DNA of 64,000 bases from Achromobacter insuavis (lineage in GTDB: Bacteria > Pseudomonadota > Gammaproteobacteria > Burkholderiales > Burkholderiaceae_B): contig NZ_CADIJR010000004.1 of assembly GCF_902859645.1 (NCBI RefSeq), positions 1 to 64,000 on the forward strand, read 5' to 3'. The position numbers and the translations under genes are program-made. Under the pieces are notes generated by a model. That model saw only the letters and a program-made list of their open reading frames with translations. It made no database searches and was not told the origin of the DNA. Of the stretch, positions 43,589-52,768 are shown piece by piece. Within the stretch, counting starts at the first letter, position 1, and the number at the start of each line of letters is the position of its first letter.

Positions 43589-44373
43589 ACACGCCCGAAA
43601 CCCGCCTCTGCGCCCATCACCTCACCGGCATGTCGTACCGCGACGTCGACCTGGTGGAAGACCTGATCGGCAAGAAGACCTTCACCGAAGTCATGATCAT
43701 GCAGATCCTGGGCCGCGAGGCGCGGCCGGTGGACATGCGCATCGTCGACGCGGTGCTGGTGACCCTGATGGAGCACGGCCTCACGCCCAGCGCCATCGCC
43801 ACCCGCCTGATCTACATGAGCGCGCCCGAGAACCTGCAGGGCGCGGTGGCATCCGGCCTGATGGCGGTCGGCAGCCAGTTCGTCGGCACCATGGAGAACT
43901 GCTCGCGCCTGCTGGACCGCATCCGCCAGGCCGCCGACGGCCGCGCCGAGGCGCTGGCGATCGCGCGCGAATTCCGCGCCAGCCGCCAGCCGCTGCCGGG
44001 CTTCGGCCATCACCTGCACAAGCCCGACGACCCGCGTTCGATCAAGTTGCTGGCGCTGGCCGAAGCCGAGCCGGACCTGTCCGGCGATTCGCTCAAGGCG
44101 CTGCGGCTGCTGGCGGCGGCGATCGACGAGACCTACGGCAAGCACATCACCATCAACGCCACCGGCGCGGTCGCCGCACTGCTCAGCGAGATCGGCGTGC
44201 CCACCGCGCTGATGCGCGGCTTTGCGGTCATCTCGCGCGCCGCCGGCCTGGTGTCGCACGTGGCCGAGGAGCAGCAGAGCCCGTCCGGCCGCTACATCTG
44301 GGAAACCATCGACCACGCCATTCCCTACGTCGGCAAGGGCAAGTCGCACCAGCGCGACGGAGAACCGTCGTGA
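43585..44373 (+). CDS. Citryl-CoA-lyase-like protein (small citrate-synthase fold)
   Basis: 262-aa protein of the citrate-synthase superfamily, about half the usual citrate synthase length and like citryl-CoA lyases (Ccl). Seen: N-terminal SYRDVDLVEDLIGKKTFTEVMIMQILGR and the conserved LPGFGHHLHKPDDPRSIKLLALA block with catalytic His. It would split a 3-hydroxy-3-carboxyacyl-CoA such as citryl-CoA into acetyl-CoA and an oxoacid. It lies between ligase and SDR genes with 4-bp overlaps, so it acts in their pathway. Exact substrate unknown. Confidence 0.85.
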   Translation: MNTPETRLCAHHLTGMSYRDVDLVEDLIGKKTFTEVMIMQILGREARPVDMRIVDAVLVTLMEHGLTPSAIATRLIYMSAPENLQGAVASGLMAVGSQFVGTMENCSRLLDRIRQAADGRAEALAIAREFRASRQPLPGFGHHLHKPDDPRSIKLLALAEAEPDLSGDSLKALRLLAAAIDETYGKHITINATGAVAALLSEIGVPTALMRGFAVISRAAGLVSHVAEEQQSPSGRYIWETIDHAIPYVGKGKSHQRDGEPS

Positions 44374-45185
44374 TCCCGCCCGCGCCCGGCGCGCGGCTGG
44401 CGGGCAAGGTCGCGCTGGTGGCCGGGGCGGGTTCGTCGGCCGCCGGCTGGAGCATCGGCAAGGCCAGCTGCGTGACCCTGGCGCGCCAGGGCGCGGCCAT
44501 CATCGCGCTGGACGCCGACCGGGCGGCGGCCGAGGACGCGGCGCATGAAGTCGAACGCGCCGGCGGCCAGGCGCTGCCCCTGCAAGCCGACGTGGCCGAC
44601 GCGGACGCCATGCGGGCCGCCGTGGACGCGGCGCTCGGCCACTACGGCCGCATCGACGTGCTGCAGGCCAACGCCGGCATCGGCAAGATCGGCGGCCCGG
44701 AAGACATCGACCTGGCCGACTGGGACCGCATCCAGCGCGTCAACGTCACCAGCCTGCTGATCGCCACGCGCCTGCTGGCGCCCGTGATGCGCGCGCAGGG
44801 CGGCGGCGCCATCGTCACCGTGTCGTCGATCGCCGGCATCCGCTACACCGGTTATCCCCACCTGGCCTACAGCGTCAGCAAGGCCGCGGTGATCCATTTC
44901 GCGCGCATGGCGGCGCAGCAGTATGCGGCCGACGGCATCCGCGTCAACACGGTGATTCCGGGCCTGATCGATACGCCGCGCGTCGCGAAGAACGTAGCCG
45001 GCATGTTCGCCAAGGACGATCTGGCAGCCGCGCGCGCGGCGCGCGACCGGCAGGTGCCGATGGGCCGCATGGGCACGCCGTGGGAAGTGGCGAACGCGGT
45101 GGCGTTCCTGGCGTCGGATGAAGCGTCGTACATCACCGGCACGGAATTGCTGGTGGACGGGGGCCTGACGGGCAAATACGCGTGA
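44370..45185 (+). CDS. SDR-family oxidoreductase
   Basis: 271-aa SDR with an altered cofactor loop AGAGSSAAGWSIGKAS, seen in a subgroup that binds NAD(P) with a short insertion. Catalytic TVSSIAGIRYTGYPHLAYSVSK is intact, and the C-terminus ends GRMGTPWEVANAVAFLASDEASYITGTELLVDGG. The GTG start at 44370 overlaps the stop of the lyase gene. Last gene of the operon; substrate unknown. Confidence 0.84.
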   Translation: MIPPAPGARLAGKVALVAGAGSSAAGWSIGKASCVTLARQGAAIIALDADRAAAEDAAHEVERAGGQALPLQADVADADAMRAAVDAALGHYGRIDVLQANAGIGKIGGPEDIDLADWDRIQRVNVTSLLIATRLLAPVMRAQGGGAIVTVSSIAGIRYTGYPHLAYSVSKAAVIHFARMAAQQYAADGIRVNTVIPGLIDTPRVAKNVAGMFAKDDLAAARAARDRQVPMGRMGTPWEVANAVAFLASDEASYITGTELLVDGGLTGKYA

Positions 45186-45293
45186 GGCGAAACGCGGGGA
45201 AGAAAGCGGCGGCGCGGTCCAGCAGCATGTCCGGATCGCGTGACGCGGCGGCCGCGATCAGGCCGCGTCCTCATGCCGCGCCTGCCCTCGCCT

Positions 45294-45833
45294 TCAGGGC
45301 AATACCGGAAAGCGCGCGGCGATGTCATCGCCCGTGAACTGCGCCACCCAGCCGGCCGGGTCATTGAACAGCCGGATACAGGTGAAGGCGGGCGCCGAGC
45401 CCATGTCGAACCAGTGCGGCACGCCGGCCGGCACCGAAATCAGGTCGTCCTGCTCGCACAGCACCGCGTAGACGCGGCCGGCCGCATGCAGCGTGAACAG
45501 GCCGCTGCCGGCGACGAAGAAACGCACCTCGTCATCGGCGTGCGTGTGCTCGGCCAGGAACTTGCGGCGCAGCGCCTCGCGGTCCGGATACGCCGGATCC
45601 AGGCTGACCACATCGACGCTGCGATAGCCGCGCTCGGCCACCAGCCGCTCGATCTCGGAACGATACGCCGCCAGCACCTCGGCCTGCGGCGCGCCGGGCG
45701 CCACCGGCGCCTGCGCCCGCCAGCGCTCGAAGGTCACGCCGATGGCGGCCAGCTCGCGCCGGATCTCGCCGGCGTCATCCAGCCGCCGGCCGGCGGCCGG
45801 GTCGTCCTGCGGATAGATCGTCAGCGTCGACAT
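45294..45833 (-). CDS. mtnD: Acireductone dioxygenase
   Basis: 179-aa cupin enzyme of methionine salvage that oxidises acireductone (Fe form: ketomethylthiobutyrate plus formate; Ni form: off-pathway CO). Metal ligands HTHADDE (His, His, Glu) at about residues 95-101 and His in PAGVPHWFDMG. It starts 3 bp after the metQ stop. The other mtn genes (mtnA, B, C) are not present, so they are placed elsewhere. The family is clear; which metal it uses cannot be told. Confidence 0.93.
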   Translation of the reverse strand: MSTLTIYPQDDPAAGRRLDDAGEIRRELAAIGVTFERWRAQAPVAPGAPQAEVLAAYRSEIERLVAERGYRSVDVVSLDPAYPDREALRRKFLAEHTHADDEVRFFVAGSGLFTLHAAGRVYAVLCEQDDLISVPAGVPHWFDMGSAPAFTCIRLFNDPAGWVAQFTGDDIAARFPVLP

Positions 45834-45836
45834 GGC

Positions 45837-46634
45837 TTACCAGGAGGTGGTGTACGCGCCGGGGAATTTCTGCGCCACGAAGGCCTTCACCTCGTCGGAC
45901 TGGTAGGCCTTGATGAAGCGCGCGATGCGCGGATCGTTCTTGTTGTCCTCGCGCGCGGCGATGACCACGGCGGCGAACGGCGCATCCTTGCTTTCCAGCG
46001 CCAGCGCGTCCTTGGCGGGCGACAGGCCGGCCGGGATGGCGTAGGCCGAGTTCACGGCGGCGGCATCGACGTCGGCCAGCGAGTGCGGCAGCTGCGCGGC
46101 CTCGATCTCGACGAACTTGAGCTTCTTCGGGTTGTCGACCACGTCGAACAGCGAGGCCGTCACGGTCACGCCGTCCTTGAGCTTGATGAGCTTGGCGGCC
46201 TGCAGCACCAGCAGCGCGCGGGCGCCGTTGGTCGGGTCGTTGGGGATCGCCACCTTGGCGCCCGGCTGCAGATCGTCCAGCGACTTCACGCGCTTGGAAT
46301 AGATGCCCATCTGCTGCACCACGGCCGTGGCCACCGGCACCAGCTTGTAGCCGCGCGCCTTGTTCTGCGATTCCAGGAAGGGCTTGTGCTGGTAGATGTT
46401 CAGGTCCAGCTCCTTGGCGTCCAGCGCGGCGTTGGGCTGGATGAAGTCGCTGAACTCGACCAGCTTGACCTTCAAGCCCTGCCTGGCCGCGACCTGCTGC
46501 ACCACTTCGCCGATCTGGGCGTGCGGGCCGACGGTCACGCCGACTTTCAGTTCGGCGTCCTGCGCCATCGCCGGCGCGGCGGCGGCAAATCCGATGAGGG
46601 TGGCAACGGCGGCCAGGGTGTGGCGTAGACGCAT
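45837..46634 (-). CDS. metQ: D/L-methionine-binding protein, MetQ/NlpA family
   Basis: 265-aa periplasmic protein. A type I signal peptide TLAAVATLIGFAAAAPAMA is cut before QDAELKVGVTVGPHAQIGEVVQQVA. No lipobox Cys, unlike E. coli MetQ. Other landmarks are FSDFIQPNAALDAKELDLNIYQHKPFLE and IPNDPTNGARALLVLQ. The ATPase and permease (MetN, MetI) are absent here, an orphan arrangement. Together with mtnD it forms a probable two-gene methionine-sulfur unit. Confidence 0.92.
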   Translation of the reverse strand: MRLRHTLAAVATLIGFAAAAPAMAQDAELKVGVTVGPHAQIGEVVQQVAARQGLKVKLVEFSDFIQPNAALDAKELDLNIYQHKPFLESQNKARGYKLVPVATAVVQQMGIYSKRVKSLDDLQPGAKVAIPNDPTNGARALLVLQAAKLIKLKDGVTVTASLFDVVDNPKKLKFVEIEAAQLPHSLADVDAAAVNSAYAIPAGLSPAKDALALESKDAPFAAVVIAAREDNKNDPRIARFIKAYQSDEVKAFVAQKFPGAYTTSW

Positions 46635-46815
46635 GGGAATCTCGGCAATCGAACAGGGAAGGGAAGCCCCGGATTCTAGTGAGCGCCCTTCAAAACCGGA
46701 AGCGATGAATTTTCATATTGATATGCGCATTTCCGTATAAGGCCCGCCGCCATGACAAGCGCGGCCGCGCGCGACACAATAGCGGCTGGATTCCCAACCC
46801 CTTGCCGTCATTGCC

Positions 46816-47889
46816 ATGTCCACCCCCAACGAACTGCATCCGCACGCGCGCGCCCTGCTGGCCGACCACTATGCCGCCGTCGATGCCGACCTGCCCGTCC
46901 TGCTCGACCTGCTGTTTGCCCGCAGCGCCGGCGAAGACTGGCACAAGGCCGGCACCTTCAAGCACCACCTGCTGGGCGTCTACCGCACTCTGACGCTGTG
47001 GAACCAGCCGCGCGAGGTGCGGCTGCTGGGCCTGTTCCACAGCGTGTATGGCAATGAGTACGTCGACCTGACGCTGTTCGACCGCGAGCGCGAACGCAAC
47101 ACGCTGCGCGAGGTGCTGGGCGCCGAGGCCGAGGAATGGGTCAGCCTGTTCTGCGCCATGCCGCGCACCCGCTTCGTGCAGGCCATCCTGCAAGGCCAGG
47201 GCCAGGGCCCCGAGGGCCTGACGCTGGAAGGCGCCGACGGCCAGGTCTTCACCTTCACGCCGCGCCAGGTCGCCGCCTTCATCGTGGTATCGGCCGCCGA
47301 CATCGGCGAACAATGGCACAGCTGGCAGGACGAGATCTTCGCCGGCTATCCGCAGCAGCAGCGCCGCGACCTCAAATCGCACTGGGCCGCCTCGCTGTGG
47401 CCCGGCCCGCTGAAGCCGCCGTCGAACATCCTGTCGATGCTGTCGCACCTGCTGGCGCCGCTGTCGGCGCTGCCGGCCGATACCGGCATCCCGCTGCCGC
47501 CCGCCTTCGACCATTGCCGCGCCACGCTCAGCCCGCGCGACGAGGCCGCCGCCAGCGCGCTGTACTGGCAGGTCGTCACCCGCATGCATCCGCAGACCGA
47601 AATGGACACGGCGCGCCACATGCTGGAAGCCGCGGTGGCGCACAACCCGTGGGTCGCCGAGCCGCGCCTGCTGCTGGCGCAACTGGCGCTGACGGCGGGC
47701 GACTTCGAGGCCGCCGAAGGCCATGCCGCCGCCGGCCTGGCCGCGCTGCAGGCCTGGGGCACCGCGTGGGACAAGCGCATCGAGTGGGCCGGCTGGATGG
47801 CCTGGGCCCGCATCGAACTGCAGAACGCCCGCGCGCGCCGCTGGCCGGAAAACCTGGCGGCCCTGAACGGCCTGGGGCTGGTGGAGTGA
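46816..47889 (+). CDS. DUF6817/HD-like protein with TPR-like C-terminus
   Basis: 357 aa. The N-terminal half has an HD-like pattern (HHLLGVYRTLTLWNQPREVRLLGLFHSVYGNEYV), which fits DUF6817 proteins of Burkholderiales. The C-terminal third (HMLEAAVAHNPWVAEPRLLLAQLALTAGDFEAAEGHAAAGLAALQAWG) looks like TPR helices. Cytoplasmic, single-gene unit with terminator 47934-47962. Function unknown; assignment rests on pattern only. Confidence 0.65.
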   Translation: MSTPNELHPHARALLADHYAAVDADLPVLLDLLFARSAGEDWHKAGTFKHHLLGVYRTLTLWNQPREVRLLGLFHSVYGNEYVDLTLFDRERERNTLREVLGAEAEEWVSLFCAMPRTRFVQAILQGQGQGPEGLTLEGADGQVFTFTPRQVAAFIVVSAADIGEQWHSWQDEIFAGYPQQQRRDLKSHWAASLWPGPLKPPSNILSMLSHLLAPLSALPADTGIPLPPAFDHCRATLSPRDEAAASALYWQVVTRMHPQTEMDTARHMLEAAVAHNPWVAEPRLLLAQLALTAGDFEAAEGHAAAGLAALQAWGTAWDKRIEWAGWMAWARIELQNARARRWPENLAALNGLGLVE

Positions 47890-47933
47890 TCGCGGCGCGC
47901 TGAACCACGGCAACCACGCGCAAGACAAAACGA

Positions 47934-47962
47934 AAACGCCCCGAGGAATCCCCGGGGCGTTT
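47934..47962. terminator. Bidirectional terminator
   Basis: AAACGCCCCG (47934-47943) pairs with CGGGGCGTTT (47953-47962) with a 9-nt loop. It lies between the DUF6817 gene (+) and ubiX (-). Confidence 0.75.
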
Positions 47963-47993
47963 GACCTTCACGGCCCGTGGGCCGCGACGGCGC

Positions 47994-48557
47994 TTATTTC
48001 ATGCCTTCCCAGTGCGGACCGGGCACATGGATGTCGAACAGCTCCAGCACGCGGGCCACGGTGTGATCCACCATTTCCTCAATGCTGGCCGGGCGATGGT
48101 AGAACGCCGGCAACGGCGGGAACACGATGCCGCCCATCTCGGTGACGGCGGTCATGTTGCGCAAGTGCGCCAGGTTGAACGGCGTTTCGCGCACCATCAT
48201 CACCAGGCGGCGACGCTCCTTGAGCGTGACGTCGGCCGCGCGCGTGATGAGGTTGTCGGACAGGCCGTGGGCCACGGCCGCCAGCGTGCGCATCGAGCAC
48301 GGCACGATGACCATGCCGGCGGTCTGGAACGCGCCGCTGGCCAGCGTGGCGCCGACATCGCGCACGCTGTGCACGTGGTCGGCCAGCGCGTAGACATCAT
48401 GGCGGCTGACATCGAGTTCGTGCTTGATGTTCAGCACGCCCGAGGCCGACACCACCAGGTGCGTCTCGACATCGTCCACGCCGCGCAGCGCCTGCAGCAT
48501 GCGCACCGCGTAGAGGGCGCCAGTGGCGCCCGTGATGCCGATGACCAGTCGCCGCAC
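47994..48557 (-). CDS. ubiX: Flavin prenyltransferase
   Basis: 187-aa UbiX, which prenylates FMN to make the cofactor of UbiD decarboxylases (ubiquinone synthesis and aromatic acid decarboxylation). Seen: start RRLVIGITGATGALYAVR, LVVSASGVLN, PCSMRTLAAVAHGLSDNLITRAADVTLKERRRLVMMVRETPFNLAHLRNM (phosphate-binding segments) and PAFYHRPASIEEMVDH. It begins 4 bp after the grxD stop and is the last gene of this group. Confidence 0.95.
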   Translation of the reverse strand: MRRLVIGITGATGALYAVRMLQALRGVDDVETHLVVSASGVLNIKHELDVSRHDVYALADHVHSVRDVGATLASGAFQTAGMVIVPCSMRTLAAVAHGLSDNLITRAADVTLKERRRLVMMVRETPFNLAHLRNMTAVTEMGGIVFPPLPAFYHRPASIEEMVDHTVARVLELFDIHVPGPHWEGMK

Positions 48558-48561
48558 GGAA

Positions 48562-48888
48562 TCAGGCCGTGGCGCCGGATTGCTCCAGCAGGGTCTTCAG
48601 TTCGCCCGATTCGTTCATCTCGTTCATGATGTCCGAACCGCCGATGAACTCGCCGGCCACGTACAGCTGCGGAATCGTCGGCCAGTTCGAGAACTCCTTG
48701 ATGCCCTGGCGGACTTCGTCGTCCTCCAGCACATTCACGGTGACCAGCTTCTTGACGCCACAGCCCTTGAGGATCTGGATGGCCTTGCCGGAAAAGCCGC
48801 ATTGCGGGAACTGGGCGGTGCCCTTCATGAACAGCACGACGGGGTGCTGGGTCACGGTTTCGCGGATGAATTCTTGAACGTCGCTCAT
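48562..48888 (-). CDS. grxD: Monothiol glutaredoxin
   Basis: 108-aa Grx4-type protein with the CGFS active site (C30), which binds a bridging [2Fe-2S] with glutathione and passes clusters to Fe-S proteins. Further landmarks [42 protein letters not shown] 48888 (MSDVQEF) fits the family; an upstream ATG only adds unrelated residues. Confidence 0.96.
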   Translation of the reverse strand: MSDVQEFIRETVTQHPVVLFMKGTAQFPQCGFSGKAIQILKGCGVKKLVTVNVLEDDEVRQGIKEFSNWPTIPQLYVAGEFIGGSDIMNEMNESGELKTLLEQSGATA

Positions 48889-49027
48889 GGTGGTCTCTTG
48901 GACAGGAGGCATAACGGAATACGCCAATTATAGGTACAGGCGGGATTTCGTCCCGGATTCCCCGGGGCGGCCCCCGGGAATCGGCCGGTTGCGGCGCGGC
49001 AGCCGGTTACAAATCGCCGGCCCGGCG

Positions 49028-49855
49028 TCAGCCCCGCCCGGGCCAGCGTCCGCCGGAAATGCGTTCGATGCCGGCCAGGTCGCGCCGGCTGTGGACGTCG
49101 GCGAAGCCCGCGGCGGCCAGCAGGCCGCGCACCGCCTCGGCCTGGTCCCAGCCGTGCTCCATCCACAATGCCGCGCCCGGCTTCAGGTGGCGATGGGCGC
49201 CGGCCACGATGCGGCGCAGGTCTTCCAGGCCGTCGGCGCCATCGGTCAGCGCGCCGCGCGGCTCGAAGCGCACGTCGCCCTGTCCCAGGTGCGGATCGTC
49301 GCTGGCGACATACGGCGGATTGGACACGATCAGGTCGAAGCCCTCGCCGGCGGGCACCGCGTCGTACCAGCTGCCTTCGACGAAGCGCACCGAGGCGGTC
49401 AGCTCCCAGGCATTGCCCGCGGCCACGGCCAGCGCGGCGGCGCTCACGTCGCTCGCCATCACGCGGGCATCGCGGCGCGCCAGGGCGATCGAGATGGCGA
49501 TGGCGCCGCTGCCCGTGCCCAGGTCCAGCACGGCGGGCGCGGACTGCCCGGCCACGCATTCCAGCGCGGTTTCCACCAGCACCTCGGTGTCCGGGCGCGG
49601 GATCAGCACGTCGGGCGTCACGCGGAACGCGTGCCCCATGAATTCTCGCTGCCCCAGCAGATAGGCCATCGGCTCGCCGGCCAGGCGGCGCTGCGCCAGC
49701 GCCTCGTAGGCCGCGGCCACGTCCGGCGCCAGCGGGTCGGTGTCATGCGCCAGCAGCCAGGCGCGCGGCTTGGCCAGCACGTGCTCGAGCAGCATGCGCA
49801 CTTCGAGCCGGGGCAGGCGCGTGTCCAGCAGCAGGCTCTTGATCTGGGCGGTCAT
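49028..49855 (-). CDS. prmC: Release-factor glutamine methyltransferase
   Basis: 275-aa class I SAM methyltransferase that methylates the GGQ glutamine of release factors. SAM motif VLDLGTGSGAIAI, catalytic NPPY in IVSNPPYVA, and an N-terminal helical domain (AWLLAHDTDPL, LLGQREFMGHAFRVTPDVLIPRPDTE). It sits 39 bp after prfA, its substrate, in the conserved hemA-prfA-prmC order. Confidence 0.96.
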   Translation of the reverse strand: MTAQIKSLLLDTRLPRLEVRMLLEHVLAKPRAWLLAHDTDPLAPDVAAAYEALAQRRLAGEPMAYLLGQREFMGHAFRVTPDVLIPRPDTEVLVETALECVAGQSAPAVLDLGTGSGAIAISIALARRDARVMASDVSAAALAVAAGNAWELTASVRFVEGSWYDAVPAGEGFDLIVSNPPYVASDDPHLGQGDVRFEPRGALTDGADGLEDLRRIVAGAHRHLKPGAALWMEHGWDQAEAVRGLLAAAGFADVHSRRDLAGIERISGGRWPGRG

Positions 49856-49894
49856 CGGCGTGGCAATCTCAACGGCGTGGGCGGGGCGGCGGCC

Positions 49895-50977
49895 TCAGAT
49901 ATCGTCGCCCAGCGCCGCCAACTGCTCGGCCTGGTGCTCGGCGATCAGGGCGCCGGTCAGCTCTTCCAGATCGCCTTCCATGATCTGCTGCAGCTTGTAC
50001 AGCGTCAGGTTGATGCGATGGTCGGTGACGCGGCCCTGCGGGAAGTTATAGGTGCGGATGCGCTCGGAGCGGTCGCCGGAGCCGATCAGGCTCTTGCGTT
50101 CGGCCGCTTCCTTGCTCTGGCGCTCGCGGACTTCCCGGTCCTTCAGGCGCGCGGCCAGCACCTGCATGGCCTTGTCCTTGTTGCGGTGCTGCGAACGGTC
50201 GTCCTGGCACTCCACCACCAGCCCGGTCGGCAAGTGCGTGATGCGCACGGCCGAGTCGGTCTTGTTGATGTGCTGGCCGCCGGCGCCGCTGGCGCGGAAC
50301 GTGTCGATGCGCAGGTCGCTCGGGTTGATGACGATCTCCGACATGGCATCGGCTTCGGCCATGATGGCCACCGTGCAGGCCGAGGTATGGATGCGGCCCT
50401 GCGCCTCGGTGGCGGGCACGCGCTGCACGCGGTGCGCGCCGGATTCGAATTTCAGGCGGCCATAGGCGCCGTCGCCCTCGATGCGCGCGATCACTTCCTT
50501 GTAGCCGCCCAGCTCCGACGCGCTTTCCGACATCAGCTCGACGCGCCAGCCGCGCTGTTCGGCGTAGCGCGTGTACATGCGCAGCAGGTCGCCCGAGAAC
50601 AGCGCGCTTTCGTCGCCGCCGGTGCCGGCGCGGATTTCCAGGAACACGCTGCGGCCGTCATTGGGGTCGCGCGGCAGCAGCAGCAATTGCAGCGCCGCTT
50701 CCAGCGATTCCAGCTTGACGCGGCCGCTCTTGATCTCGTCCTCGGCCATCGCCTTCAGCTCGGGATCGGACAGCATCTCCTGCGCGGTCGCCAGGTCTTC
50801 CTCGCCGCGCACGAAAGCGGTGAACGCCTCGACCACCGGCTCCAGCTCGGAACGCTCGCGCGAGAGCTTGCGGAAGCGGTCCATGTCGGCCGCGGTTTCC
50901 GGTTCGGCGAGCAGCGCGTCCACCTCGATCAGGCGGTGACACAGATGCTCCAGCCGGCTGCGCATGGAAGATTTCAT
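49895..50977 (-). CDS. prfA: Peptide chain release factor 1
   Basis: 360-aa RF1, which reads UAA and UAG stops. Seen: GGQ motif in [16 protein letters not shown], codon-recognition loop near [15 protein letters not shown] (PAT type, RF1 not RF2), and the C-terminal [15 protein letters not shown]. Start ATG 50977. It follows hemA by 82 bp. Confidence 0.97.
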   Translation of the reverse strand: MKSSMRSRLEHLCHRLIEVDALLAEPETAADMDRFRKLSRERSELEPVVEAFTAFVRGEEDLATAQEMLSDPELKAMAEDEIKSGRVKLESLEAALQLLLLPRDPNDGRSVFLEIRAGTGGDESALFSGDLLRMYTRYAEQRGWRVELMSESASELGGYKEVIARIEGDGAYGRLKFESGAHRVQRVPATEAQGRIHTSACTVAIMAEADAMSEIVINPSDLRIDTFRASGAGGQHINKTDSAVRITHLPTGLVVECQDDRSQHRNKDKAMQVLAARLKDREVRERQSKEAAERKSLIGSGDRSERIRTYNFPQGRVTDHRINLTLYKLQQIMEGDLEELTGALIAEHQAEQLAALGDDI

Positions 50978-51059
50978 GATGGGGATTCAGCAAAGGAAAA
51001 CGGGAATGGCGGGCGCCCGTGACGAGCGCCCGCCGCAAGGCGGGGCGGGAACAGCGCCG

Positions 51060-52334
51060 CTAACGGCGCGAGTCGCGGCCGGGGAACAGGCGCGGCATCC
51101 AGGCAAGCAGCTGCTTGCGGTCCTCGCCTTCGCTGCGGTTCAACGCCGCCAGCGGGCCATGCAGGTATTTCTGGGTCAGGCCGTGGGCCAGCTGCTCGAG
51201 CACGGCTTCCGGCGATTCGCCACGCGCCAGCAGGCGGCGGGCGCGCTCGAGTTCGGCGGCGCTGACGTCTTCGGCGGCCTGGTGCAGGTCGCGGATGACG
51301 GGCACCACTTCGCGCGATTGCATCCAGTGCATGAAGCCCTGGACGCGGGTTTCGATGATGGCCTCGGCCTGCACCACGGCGGCGCGGCGCGCGTCGGTGC
51401 CGGTCTGGACCAGACGGCCCAGGTCATCGACGGAATACAGGTAGACGTCGTCCAGGCGGCCGACCTCGGGTTCGATGTCGCGCGGCACGGCCAAGTCGAT
51501 CATGACCATGGGGCGGTGGCGGCGCAGGCGCGTGGCCCGTTCCACCATCCCCAGCCCGAGGATGGGCAGGGAGCTGGCCGTACAGGAGACGACCACGTCG
51601 AATTCGGAAAGGCGGTCGGTCAGGTCCGACAGCTTCATGGTGCTGGCCGAGAACCGGTTGGCCAGCAGCTCGGCGCGTTCGGCCGTGCGATTGGCCACCA
51701 CCATGCTGCGCGGACGCTGCGCGGCGAAGTGGGTGGCGCACAGCTCGATCATTTCGCCCGCGCCGATGAACAGCGTGCGGGCCTGGTCCAGGTTGCCGAA
51801 CACGCGTTCGGCCAGGCGCACCGCGGCGGCGGCCATGGACACCGACTGCGCGCCGATGGCGGTCTGCGAGCGGACTTCCTTGGCGACCGAAAAGGTGCGC
51901 TGGAACATCTGGTGCAGCAAGGTGCCGAGCGAACCGGCCTCGCCGGCGGCGCGCACCGCGTCCTTCATCTGGCCGACGATCTGGGTTTCGCCCAGCACCA
52001 TGGAATCGAGTCCGCTGGCCACGCGGAAGGCGTGGCGCACGGCGTCGTCCTGCTGGTGGCGGTACAGATGCGGGCGCAGCGTGCCGGCGTCCAGGCGGTT
52101 GTGCTCGGCCAGCCACGCGGGCAGCTGGTCGGCCACGTGGCCGTCGGCGGCGCAATAGATTTCGGTGCGGTTGCAGGTCGACAGGATGGCGGCTTCGCGC
52201 ACCGACCCGCCGAACGCGGAACGCAGGCCTTCCAGCGCCGGCTTGACCAGATCGACGGGCATGGACACGCGTTCGCGAACCGACACCGGCGCGGACGTGT
52301 GATTCAGACCGAAGGCTAGGACAGCTACCGACAT
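51060..52334 (-). CDS. hemA: Glutamyl-tRNA reductase
   Basis: 424-aa enzyme that reduces Glu-tRNA to glutamate-1-semialdehyde, first step of C5 heme synthesis. Seen: [13 protein letters not shown], catalytic C54 in [31 protein letters not shown]-site GAGEMIEL and [12 protein letters not shown] 52334 ([15 protein letters not shown]) is the family start; 22 upstream in-frame residues are not family-like. It heads the hemA-prfA-prmC unit; a direct repeat and tRNA-Phe lie upstream. Confidence 0.96.
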   Translation of the reverse strand: MSVAVLAFGLNHTSAPVSVRERVSMPVDLVKPALEGLRSAFGGSVREAAILSTCNRTEIYCAADGHVADQLPAWLAEHNRLDAGTLRPHLYRHQQDDAVRHAFRVASGLDSMVLGETQIVGQMKDAVRAAGEAGSLGTLLHQMFQRTFSVAKEVRSQTAIGAQSVSMAAAAVRLAERVFGNLDQARTLFIGAGEMIELCATHFAAQRPRSMVVANRTAERAELLANRFSASTMKLSDLTDRLSEFDVVVSCTASSLPILGLGMVERATRLRRHRPMVMIDLAVPRDIEPEVGRLDDVYLYSVDDLGRLVQTGTDARRAAVVQAEAIIETRVQGFMHWMQSREVVPVIRDLHQAAEDVSAAELERARRLLARGESPEAVLEQLAHGLTQKYLHGPLAALNRSEGEDRKQLLAWMPRLFPGRDSRR

Positions 52335-52466
52335 GTAAAGGACAAGGCCGTGAGTATTAGAGCTGTGGTCCCCGCAAAGCCCATGCGGTGCAGCGTGCAT
52401 GTAACAGCGGACCGGCCATGATTATACTCCCGCGGGTTATCCCCATGCCATTCGGGGCCCAGGCCG

Positions 52467-52508
52467 CGACGCTGGGTCGCACCCCCACGCGACGCTTGGT
52501 CGCACCCC
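52467..52508. repeat. 19-bp direct repeat upstream of hemA and tRNA-Phe
   Basis: CGACGCTGGGTCGCACCCC (52467-52485) recurs as CGACGCTTGGTCGCACCCC (52490-52508), 18 of 19 identical, offset 23 bp. It could be a protein-binding pair or a replication-slippage duplication. Confidence 0.6.
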
Positions 52509-52622
52509 ATGCAATGGCCGCTTGCGGTAGTATGCGCCCCTTGCCCCTCGCCATGCGGGAAGGCGCCGCGAAAATTCTTCAAACTTTTTTCGAGGCGGCT
52601 GGCACAAGTCCAAAAAATTGTG

Positions 52623-52628
52623 TATAGT
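52623..52628 (+). promoter_or_regulatory. Probable -10 box of the tRNA-Phe promoter
   Basis: TATAGT sits 13 bp before the tRNA 5' end, with TGGCAC about 17 bp upstream (52600-52605) as a weak -35. The AT-rich stretch 52571-52619 stands out in this GC-rich window. Confidence 0.5.
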
Positions 52629-52641
52629 TGCGGACTTCGTT

Positions 52642-52717
52642 GGCCTGGTAGCTCAGTCGGTAGAGCAGAGGATTGAAAATCCTTGTGTCGGTGGTTCGAT
52701 TCCGCCCCAGGCCACCA
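52642..52717 (+). tRNA. tRNA-Phe (anticodon GAA)
   Basis: 76 nt including an encoded CCA. Acceptor stem GGCCTGG (52642-52648) pairs with CCAGGCC (52707-52713), then discriminator A and CCA. The D arm is AGCTC...GAGC, anticodon loop TTGAAAA with GAA at 52675-52677, T arm GGTTCGATTCC. All parts are canonical. A terminator follows within 10 bp. Confidence 0.97.
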
Positions 52718-52723
52718 GAATTA

Positions 52724-52753
52724 AAAAGCCCGGCTCCTTGGAGTCGGGCTTTT
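52724..52753 (+). terminator. Terminator of tRNA-Phe
   Basis: AAAAGCCCGGCTCC (52724-52737) against GGAGTCGGGCTTTT (52740-52753) forms a stem with one G-T pair and a short loop, ending in TTTT. Confidence 0.85.
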
Positions 52754-52768
52754 GCATTGTGGCGCCGG

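Larger units (their letters stand above)
52335..52641. other. 307-bp gap between hemA and tRNA-Phe
   Basis: Divergent promoter region for hemA (-) and tRNA-Phe (+). It holds a 19-bp direct repeat (52467-52508) and the tRNA -10 box (52623-52628). No gene recognised. Confidence 0.5.
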
